This document shows, piece after piece, positions 17,151 to 23,580 of a stretch of DNA of 64,000 nucleotides. Origin of the DNA: Sphingobacterium sp. PCS056 (GTDB lineage: Bacteria; Bacteroidota; Bacteroidia; Sphingobacteriales; Sphingobacteriaceae); NCBI RefSeq assembly GCF_023273895.1, contig NZ_CP096883.1, forward strand, positions 1,798,001-1,862,000. The letters run 5' to 3'. The translations under genes were made by a program, and so were the position numbers. How positions within the stretch are numbered: the first letter of the stretch is position 1; each line of letters starts with the position of its first letter. The notes under the pieces were generated by a model that worked only from the letters and a program-made list of their open reading frames with translations, ran no database searches and was not told the origin of the DNA.

Positions 17151-17158
17151 CAAATTTA
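17151..17158 (-). promoter_or_regulatory. mrp -7 element
   Basis: TAAATTTG on the minus strand, 30 bases before the ATG at 17120. It matches TAnnTTTG exactly and overlaps the upstream TTG, which fixes the start codon. Confidence 0.5.
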
Positions 17159-17218
17159 CTGAATGATAAATTAAAACTTGTCATAAAGATGTTTTTAATG
17201 ATATTAAGATTTAATTTT

Positions 17219-17226
17219 TACATTTG
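17219..17226 (+). promoter_or_regulatory. Promoter -7 element for the transglycosylase-hpt unit
   Basis: TACATTTG lies 35 bases before the ATG at 17262, giving a leader of about 30 bases. It is an exact TAnnTTTG match. It faces away from the mrp promoter in the same short gap. Confidence 0.5.
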
Positions 17227-17261
17227 GATATTCAAACCCGAGTGTCATACGTTTTTATAAT

Positions 17262-19334
17262 ATGTCCAATAATCTTAAGACTCTTCTTCGCTCCAAAAAA
17301 ATGCGAATCTTGTACATCGTACTGGGAGTTATTTCTATATTTATAGTTGCAGGAGGTGTTTTTGCATACCAAAAAAGGGATGGCCTGTTGCTGTCTGCTA
17401 TTAACAAGGCAAAGGAAAAGCTTGCAACTAAATATGATTTAGATCTCAAAATTCAATATTATTCTTTCAAGGGGCTATCTTCTGTACAATTCCAAAATAT
17501 CATCTTACAACCTAAGGGAAAAGAACAATTAGCCCATATACAAGATCTGACGGTCTCTGTTCGTATATTTCCTTTATTATTTGGAGATGTTAAGTTAGGT
17601 CAAATAATAATGAATAATAGTGCTGTTACATTAATCAAAAAGGACTCTACGAGTAATTATGATTTTCTGTTTAAGAAAAAAAATAGGGATAGCACGACAA
17701 ATGATAAAATCGAAACTAATTTTGCAGATTTGGCAGATCGTATGTTGAAAAGTATATTCTTTAAGATTCCAAAGAATATGGATATGCAAAATTTTGAACT
17801 TTCATATCAGGATGATAGCACTTCGCAACGGATTTCAATTCCTGAAGCTGAAATTTCTGGTGGAGATCTGAAAACAAAATTTTTACTAAATGAGCATGAA
17901 GCCGTGTGGAATTTAGAGGGTACTGTAGATCCCGATGGTAAAGAATTGTATGTCCGTTTATTCTCAGATGCTAAAGATGTCGAACTACCTTTACTAAGGC
18001 GTAAGTTTGGGTTAAAAGCAAGTTTTGATGCCATTTCCTTTCGTCTGAATAAGGTCAATCGTAAAAATAAAGAACTTTTATCCTTATCAGGTGAGTGGGG
18101 TTTTGAAAATTTAAAACTTAATCATTGGAGAATTTCTGATAAAGATGTTTTATTCCCTGAGGGGTTGATGAGTGGTACATTAAATATTGGGAAGAATTAT
18201 CTGGAGGTAGATAAGGAAAGTAAAGTTAAAGTAAAAGAATTTGAGTTCAATCCATATGTAAAATATGTCCATAAACCCAGTAAACAATTGGCACTTGCTA
18301 TACATACTGATCGTATTGAAGCTCAGAAATTTTTTGATGCGATTCCACAGGGTTTGTTTCATTCATTAGAAGGAATACACGTTTCTGGACACATGCAATA
18401 CGATCTAAATTTTGCGTTGGATTTCAAAAAACCAAATGAAGTTGTCTTTACTTCAAAAATGGATGACAAAGATCTAAAAGTAGAAAAATGGGGTAATGCT
18501 AATATCCAAGAATTAAATACAGCTTTTACTTATACTGCTTATGAAAAGGGAGAACCCATGCGTACAATTATATTGGGGCCTCAAAACAAAGATTTTACAC
18601 CGTTGGGACAGATTTCAAAGTATATGCAAATATCATTAATCAATACGGAGGATCCTTTCTTTTTTTCGCACAATGGTTTTCAAGAAGAAGCATTTCGTCT
18701 ATCTATAGCAACAAATTTGAAAGAAAAAAAATTTAAGCGAGGAGCAAGCACAATCTCGATGCAACTGGTGAAGAATGTTTTTTTAAATCGTAATAAAACC
18801 GTTGTACGTAAAGTAGAAGAAATTATATTAGTCTGGTTGATGGAATCATCCAAACAAGTGAACAAAAAGAGACTTTATGAAGTGTATCTGAATGTAATTG
18901 AGTGGGGTAATAATGTTTATGGTATTACGGAGGCTGCGCGCTATTACTTTGGTAAGAAACCCGCAGATTTAAATTTAGGAGAAAGTATCTTTTTATCAAG
19001 TATTGTTCCTAGACCTAAGACCGGGATATATTCCTTTGATTGGACAGGACATCTGAAGTCAAATATTCTTCGCTATTTTAATACCTATGGTCATATCATG
19101 GTCAAGACGAAGCAGATTAGCGTAGATTCCACAATGTCAAATTATGGTTTTTATCAAGTACAGTTAGTGCCACATCTGCGTTCTGCAAGACCTGCTTTTG
19201 TAGACTCATTGCAAGCTGACTCGTTAGATATAGGAGTAGGGGAAGACAGTTTTTTAGACTTGGACGAGACAACTGATGCGCACAAACGCTCTATTTTTGA
19301 TAAATTGATAGGGCGAAATAAAGAAGAAAAATAA
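17262..19334 (+). CDS. AsmA-like / GT51 peptidoglycan transglycosylase fusion
   Basis: A 690-residue membrane-anchored protein. TM segment at about residues 15-36, then about 400 residues of AsmA-like beta-rich sequence (for example LSVRIFPLLFGDVKLGQIIMNN). A GT51 glycosyltransferase follows at about residues 440-620: NTEDPFFFSHNG (catalytic Glu in the ED pair), RGASTISMQLVKNVFL and YEVYLNVIEWGNNVYGI. GT51 enzymes polymerise lipid II into glycan strands. No penicillin-binding transpeptidase domain is present, so it is monofunctional. The hpt gene starts on the base after its stop codon. The tail after the GT51 domain is acidic and of unknown role. Confidence 0.88.
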   Translation: MSNNLKTLLRSKKMRILYIVLGVISIFIVAGGVFAYQKRDGLLLSAINKAKEKLATKYDLDLKIQYYSFKGLSSVQFQNIILQPKGKEQLAHIQDLTVSVRIFPLLFGDVKLGQIIMNNSAVTLIKKDSTSNYDFLFKKKNRDSTTNDKIETNFADLADRMLKSIFFKIPKNMDMQNFELSYQDDSTSQRISIPEAEISGGDLKTKFLLNEHEAVWNLEGTVDPDGKELYVRLFSDAKDVELPLLRRKFGLKASFDAISFRLNKVNRKNKELLSLSGEWGFENLKLNHWRISDKDVLFPEGLMSGTLNIGKNYLEVDKESKVKVKEFEFNPYVKYVHKPSKQLALAIHTDRIEAQKFFDAIPQGLFHSLEGIHVSGHMQYDLNFALDFKKPNEVVFTSKMDDKDLKVEKWGNANIQELNTAFTYTAYEKGEPMRTIILGPQNKDFTPLGQISKYMQISLINTEDPFFFSHNGFQEEAFRLSIATNLKEKKFKRGASTISMQLVKNVFLNRNKTVVRKVEEIILVWLMESSKQVNKKRLYEVYLNVIEWGNNVYGITEAARYYFGKKPADLNLGESIFLSSIVPRPKTGIYSFDWTGHLKSNILRYFNTYGHIMVKTKQISVDSTMSNYGFYQVQLVPHLRSARPAFVDSLQADSLDIGVGEDSFLDLDETTDAHKRSIFDKLIGRNKEEK

Positions 19335-19874
19335 ATGAAGCAGATAAAGATAGATCAGTTACATTTTGAATTGATGATTGATGACAATCAAATTCAGAAA
19401 CGGATACGTTTGATCGGCGTTGATATTAATCATCGTTATGAGAATAAAAATCCGGTATTTATTGGAGTATTAAATGGTTGTTTCATGTTTATGAGCGATT
19501 TACTAAAGCAGGTTGTAATTCCATGTGAAATGTCTTTTGTAAAGCTGTCGTCTTACCATGGAACCAATCAGGGTGATATGCATGAACTCATCGGATTAGG
19601 TATAGATCTTAAAGGAAGAGATGTTATTATTGTCGAAGATATTGTTGACTCGGGGAACTCTTTAAAATATACAATCGCAGCTATTGAGAAAATGTTGCCC
19701 GCTAGCGTTGTTGTGTGCACTTTATTATTAAAACCTGAATGTTTACAATACGATTTTGAAAACATTCAGTATGTAGGTTTTGAAATTGAGAAGGAATTTG
19801 TCGTCGGTTACGGTATGGATTATAACGGCCTCGGACGTAATATTCCAGATATTTATAAAAACGTTCCTGCTTAA
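19335..19874 (+). CDS. hpt: Hypoxanthine phosphoribosyltransferase
   Basis: A 179-residue purine salvage enzyme forming IMP or GMP from hypoxanthine or guanine and PRPP. The PRPP-binding motif VIIVEDIVDSGNSL (about residues 94-107) and the flexible-loop segment SSYHGTNQGD are visible, followed by GFEIEKEFVVGYGMDYN near the C terminus. It starts immediately after the transglycosylase stop with no gap, so the two are co-transcribed. Its stop codon overlaps the stop of the convergent tag gene within a shared TTAA, leaving no room for an intergenic terminator. Confidence 0.95.
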   Translation: MKQIKIDQLHFELMIDDNQIQKRIRLIGVDINHRYENKNPVFIGVLNGCFMFMSDLLKQVVIPCEMSFVKLSSYHGTNQGDMHELIGLGIDLKGRDVIIVEDIVDSGNSLKYTIAAIEKMLPASVVVCTLLLKPECLQYDFENIQYVGFEIEKEFVVGYGMDYNGLGRNIPDIYKNVPA

Positions 19875-20431
19875 TTCCTAAATGAACAAGAATTAAGGTG
19901 ATCATTGACCATTCCTACAGCTTGCATATAGGCGTAACAAATGGTTGATCCGAAAAATTTGATACCTCTTTTTTTTAGATCTTTAGAAATTGAATCAGAT
20001 TCTGCAGATGTAATCGCTACATCTTTTTGTGTGGCAATACTATGCTCTATAGGTTCCTGATTAGGCATAAAACTATAAAGATATTGGTAAAAGCTACCAA
20101 ATTCCTCCTGTATCTTGATAAAAATCTGAGCATTCGTTATAGAAGTTTCAATTTTTCTTCTATGGCGAATGACTCCAGAATTTGTCAAGATATCTTCCAC
20201 TTTTTCTGATGTGAATTTTGAAACTGCTTGTACATCAAAGTCGGCAAATGCTTCTTTGTATTGCTCTCTTCTTTTTAAAATAGTAATCCAGCTAAGTCCA
20301 GCCTGAGCAGATTCTAGAATCAAGAATTCAAAAAGAGTTTTATCATCTTTGACTTGTTTACCCCATTCTAAATCATGGTATTCCATATAAAGCGGATCAT
20401 TCCCGCACCATAAACATCTCGTTGTTGACAT
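19871..20431 (-). CDS. tag: DNA-3-methyladenine glycosylase I
   Basis: A 186-residue base-excision repair enzyme that removes 3-methyladenine. The N-terminal RCLWCGNDPLYMEYHDLEWG supplies the zinc-binding Cys residues and the conserved YHD-EWG motif; ESAQAGLSWITILKRRE is the substrate-pocket helix. The C-terminal zinc ligands of the family are expected around YAYMQAVGMVNDH...C. Length is normal. It overlaps hpt tail-to-tail by four bases and is divergent from the DUF4271 gene. Confidence 0.95.
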   Translation of the reverse strand: MSTTRCLWCGNDPLYMEYHDLEWGKQVKDDKTLFEFLILESAQAGLSWITILKRREQYKEAFADFDVQAVSKFTSEKVEDILTNSGVIRHRRKIETSITNAQIFIKIQEEFGSFYQYLYSFMPNQEPIEHSIATQKDVAITSAESDSISKDLKKRGIKFFGSTICYAYMQAVGMVNDHLNSCSFRN

Positions 20432-20536
20432 TGGCTATCGTTTAATTTTTTGATGAAGTTAAGAAAAGCATTTGTAATGTTTTTTTTCTAAGCCAAATTT
20501 TATCCTAACTTTACAACTCTTAAGAATTTCAAATCA

Positions 20537-21496
20537 ATGCAGGTGAGGTTAAGCTACGTTATTCAGTTTATTTTTTTCTTTTTTATGTTGTTTGTTCAAC
20601 AGGCAAAAGGACAGGAGCTGACCGATTCAATGGCTGTGCTTTCGACTGATTCAACGGCAGTACAAGATACATTAGCTCAAGTTATGGTTCCAAAAGGGCA
20701 AGAATTGCTTCATCTTTCTGTTGCTAAACCTTATCGCATATTGGACATTGTTGGAGATGAGATTGTGCTTCATAATTTGAATTCTTATGCTGTAACACAG
20801 TATTTTATAACAAGTGACCTTCAGGGTAAGGATAAAGTGCATGTTGGAGTTTTAAAATATGAGCGTAAAAGATGGGTGCTATTTACCAGTTTATTTCTCT
20901 TCTTGGCATTTGCTATTGTTCGTTTTTTCTTTTCTTCAGATGTCAAATTAATAGTTTCCGCCTATTTTAACGAACGTATAATTGTACAGGTCAGTAAGGA
21001 AGATACCATTCTCACATCTTGGCCTTTTATTTTTTTATATCTTCTTTTCTCTTTAGCCCTTAGTCTTTTTGTCTGTATATTTTATGCTTATATCTTACAG
21101 CGGTTTGATTTCCTGTCATTTACCAATTATTTAAAAGTTTCAGCGATAATTGCAATTATATTTGCTTTGAAAATAGGGTTTATTCGATTTATCGCATTTG
21201 TTTTTGAAATACAGCGTTTGGTGAAAGAATATGTTACAATCTTATATTTAATTTACTTTAATTCATTGTTATTTTTACTGCCGATTGTACTTGTCGTAAG
21301 TCTTGTCCCACTCAGTTATCTGTCTTATATCTTTAGTTTCACTGTAATTGTAGGTATTTTATTGTTTTCATATCGCTTTTTACGGACAGCTCTGAACGTG
21401 GTATCTCAACAGCAGTTTTCAGTTTTTTATTTAATTTTGTATCTTTGCTGCCTAGAAATAGCACCTATTTTAATATTGGTACGACTACTAAGCTAA
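20537..21496 (+). CDS. DUF4271 integral membrane protein
   Basis: A 319-residue protein with an N-terminal signal peptide (about residues 1-25, ending QQAKGQ), a Ser/Thr/Asp-rich linker (about 26-50), and about six or seven hydrophobic helices from residue 110 onward (for example LFLFLAFAIVRFFF). The layout and its position 12 bases before hemD match the Bacteroidota family DUF4271, whose function is unknown. An imperfect -7-like TAACTTTA lies at 20506-20513. The conserved pairing with uroporphyrinogen-III synthase may reflect only operon tradition, not a shared pathway. Confidence 0.8.
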   Translation: MQVRLSYVIQFIFFFFMLFVQQAKGQELTDSMAVLSTDSTAVQDTLAQVMVPKGQELLHLSVAKPYRILDIVGDEIVLHNLNSYAVTQYFITSDLQGKDKVHVGVLKYERKRWVLFTSLFLFLAFAIVRFFFSSDVKLIVSAYFNERIIVQVSKEDTILTSWPFIFLYLLFSLALSLFVCIFYAYILQRFDFLSFTNYLKVSAIIAIIFALKIGFIRFIAFVFEIQRLVKEYVTILYLIYFNSLLFLLPIVLVVSLVPLSYLSYIFSFTVIVGILLFSYRFLRTALNVVSQQQFSVFYLILYLCCLEIAPILILVRLLS

Positions 21497-21508
21497 TTAA
21501 ATGATAAT

Positions 21509-22279
21509 ATGCAAACTTCCGACGTAGAAAGAGCAAAAAAGGTAAAAAGTATATTGGTAACCTTGCCAAAGCCTGAAAATGATAAGTCACCATATGCTGC
21601 ATTAGCACTGAAGTATAATTTAAAACTTGATTTTAGAGGTTTCATCCACGTAGAGGGTGTTCCAGCTCGTGATGTTCGAAAAGATAAAGTAAATCTTGCT
21701 GATTTTACGGCTGTTATTTTTACAAGCAGAAATGCTGTAGATCATTTCTTTAGAGTCTGCGAAGAAATGCGATTTGAAGTATCCTCAGAATTGAAATATT
21801 TCTGTATTTCTGAGACGATAGCATTGTATCTTCAAAAGTATATTCAATATCGCAAGCGTAAAATTTTCTTTGGTAAACAAACGGCTAAAGATCTGGAAGA
21901 TGTACTGAAGAAACATAAAGATGAAAACTTTTTATTCCCTTGTTCGGATGTTGCTAATGAAGAAACAAGTAATTGGTTAAAGATTAATGGTTATAAGTTT
22001 ACACCTGCAGTTTTATTTAAAACAGTTGTGAGTGACTTATCTGATTTGAAAGATGTATTCTATGATATCATCGTTTTCTTTAGCCCTTCTAGTGTACAAT
22101 CTCTTTATGAGAATTTTCCCGATTTTAAGCAAAACAAGACGAGAATTGCTGCATTTGGAGCAAGTACGCAACAAGCATTATTAGAACATGGATTAGTTTT
22201 AGATATTCCTGCACCGACACCCAAAGCCCCAAGTATGACAATGGCTGTCGAGGAGTATGTAAAGATGGTAAATAAGTAA
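21509..22279 (+). CDS. hemD: Uroporphyrinogen-III synthase
   Basis: A 256-residue protein of the HemD fold, which cyclises and inverts hydroxymethylbilane to uroporphyrinogen III in haem synthesis. The family has little sequence conservation. Diagnostic pieces are ILVTLPKPEN at the N terminus, FTAVIFTSRNAVDHFF, the FFSPSSVQSLYENFP segment and IAAFGASTQQALLEHGL near the end. It follows the DUF4271 gene by 12 bases, an arrangement common in Bacteroidota. No other haem genes are in the window. Confidence 0.85.
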   Translation: MQTSDVERAKKVKSILVTLPKPENDKSPYAALALKYNLKLDFRGFIHVEGVPARDVRKDKVNLADFTAVIFTSRNAVDHFFRVCEEMRFEVSSELKYFCISETIALYLQKYIQYRKRKIFFGKQTAKDLEDVLKKHKDENFLFPCSDVANEETSNWLKINGYKFTPAVLFKTVVSDLSDLKDVFYDIIVFFSPSSVQSLYENFPDFKQNKTRIAAFGASTQQALLEHGLVLDIPAPTPKAPSMTMAVEEYVKMVNK

Positions 22280-22492
22280 AAATCTCTACATTTGAATTAT
22301 TCCTTACGCGATTGATCGTCAGAATAATTCTCTGGTCTGTTTCATCTAGATGGATGTAAAACGCTGTAGGAAAGAAGGATTTTTAGATACGGTAAGAGAG
22401 GTTAATAAATAGGCTTAAAAGGGACTTAACAGTCGTTGCTGTAGCATAAATATTATTTTGGATCACCATAAATAAAATATAAAATACGATAT

Positions 22493-22508
22493 AATGACAT
22501 GTGTCATT
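22493..22508. repeat. 16-base palindrome AATGACA-TG-TGTCATT
   Basis: Perfect 7-base arms around a TG centre, about 150 bases upstream of the cupin gene. The size and symmetry suit a dimeric transcription factor site, but no regulator is adjacent. Confidence 0.45.
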
Positions 22509-22519
22509 TAGTTATTTAG

Positions 22520-22605
22520 AATATTTCTACTAACTTATGTGCTAAATTAGTACTTTAGCGATAGTGATTGTTTTTAATCGCGGCATAAGTTTAAGTAGAA
22601 ATATT
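22520..22605 (+). ncRNA. Candidate structured RNA or operator: 20-bp stem enclosing two hairpins
   Basis: Left arm 22520-22539 pairs with right arm 22584-22605 over 20 bp with one two-base bulge. The enclosed bases can form a hairpin GCTAAA/TTTAGC (22541-22546 with 22554-22559) and another at 22564-22569 with 22576-22581, giving a three-way junction. A T-run (22604-22610) follows the closing stem, as in an intrinsic terminator. The right arm also contains the presumed -33 region of the cupin promoter, so a DNA-level role is equally possible. No known RNA family was recognised. Confidence 0.4.
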
Positions 22606-22618
22606 TTTTTTAAGTTTG
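22589..22618 (+). promoter_or_regulatory. Promoter of the cupin-like gene
   Basis: GTTTA at 22589-22593 and TAAGTTTG at 22611-22618 are spaced 17 bases apart. The -7 element is an exact match and gives a leader of about 20 bases to the GTG at 22644. The -33 half overlaps the right arm of the inverted repeat. Confidence 0.5.
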
Positions 22619-22643
22619 TAGTAGTTGTAAAAACAGATAGCTT

Positions 22644-23510
22644 GTGAAATTAAAACCAGTTGATAGTATCTCAGGAATAACTCCAAAAGAATTTGTGAAA
22701 GATTACTTAAAAAAAGGTCAGCCTGTAATTATTAAAGACTTTATAAGTAAGGAGAGTGCATGTTGGAATAAATGGAGTTACGATTATTTCAAGAAAATTG
22801 CGGGTCAAGAGCAAGTAGATGTATATGGACGTGAAGAAGATTCTCAAAATCATGCAGCGAGTCCTCCCGTTGGAAAAATGACTTTAGCTGAATACCTTGA
22901 TAAAATAAGTGCAGAGCCGACTGAGTTGCGTTTATTCCTTTTTAATCTTCTTAAAATAAGGCCAGAACTTAAAAAGGATGTTACCTACAATGACGTTACC
23001 GGTGGTAAAGTGATACAATGGCTTCCCTACTTGTTTTTTGGAGGTGAGGGGTCATCAACTCGTAATCACTTTGATATTGACATGTCCCATGTATTTATAT
23101 CACAATTTCAAGGCTCTAAGCGAATTTGGTTATTCCCAAATGATCAATCTGACTTATTATATAAATTGCCCTATAACTTTCATAGTATTGCCAATCCTAA
23201 AAAAAGTACTGAAGAAGAATATCCAGGATTGAAATATATTGAAGGTTATGAAGCTGTAATTAATCCAGGTGATACACTTTATATGCCAGCTGGATGGTGG
23301 CATTATATTCAATATGATACAGAAGGATACTCCATTTCTGTTCGAGCGCTGGCAAATACGTTCTCTGAAAAATTGAAAGGTGCACGTAATTTATTTATAA
23401 CTCGTTACTTTGATGATGCGATGCGTAAAATATTTAAAAAGAAATGGCTAGATTATAAGATTGAGATGGCTAAAAAAAGAGCACAGCGAGCCATTAGAAA
23501 AATAAAATAA
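22644..23510 (+). CDS. Cupin_8 / JmjC-like 2-oxoglutarate oxygenase family protein
   Basis: A 288-residue protein with the cupin-8 (JmjC-like) fold. The iron-binding triad is readable as H142 and D144 (TRNHFDIDMSHVF) and H220 (MPAGWWHYIQY). QFQGSKRIWLFP lies between them, as in Fe(II)/2-oxoglutarate hydroxylases of protein or peptide side chains. The C terminus is strongly basic (KKRAQRAIRKIK), which might bind nucleic acid or membrane. The start is GTG at 22644, since no suitable ATG occurs before residue 79. Substrate unknown. It is transcribed alone behind an unusual structured leader region. Confidence 0.82.
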   Translation: MKLKPVDSISGITPKEFVKDYLKKGQPVIIKDFISKESACWNKWSYDYFKKIAGQEQVDVYGREEDSQNHAASPPVGKMTLAEYLDKISAEPTELRLFLFNLLKIRPELKKDVTYNDVTGGKVIQWLPYLFFGGEGSSTRNHFDIDMSHVFISQFQGSKRIWLFPNDQSDLLYKLPYNFHSIANPKKSTEEEYPGLKYIEGYEAVINPGDTLYMPAGWWHYIQYDTEGYSISVRALANTFSEKLKGARNLFITRYFDDAMRKIFKKKWLDYKIEMAKKRAQRAIRKIK

Positions 23511-23530
23511 TATCAATTTTAGTAGATATA

Positions 23531-23566
23531 GAAAAGCTCCGTCTGTTTTAACAGATGGAGCTTTTC
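23531..23566. terminator. Bidirectional terminator between the cupin gene and addB
   Basis: A 17-bp stem (23531-23547 with 23550-23566, one G-T pair), with A and T ends, sits between two convergent genes. Confidence 0.85.
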
Positions 23567-23580
23567 ATATTATTCATATG

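Larger units (their letters stand above)
22280..22643. other. Intergenic region with palindrome, structured inverted repeat and promoter
   Basis: This 364-base gap carries no convincing coding sequence. Its last 150 bases hold a 16-base palindrome (22493-22508), a long inverted repeat enclosing two small hairpins (22520-22605), and an exact TAAGTTTG -7 element (22611-22618) for the cupin gene. The first 200 bases show nothing I can assign beyond a short hairpin-like AGAATAATTCT near 22320. Confidence 0.6.

Noticed and set aside
22520..22605. Inverted repeat as ends of a miniature transposon
   Set aside because: No flanking target duplication was seen and the repeat is followed by a T-run and an exact promoter element. 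RNA or operator roles fit better.
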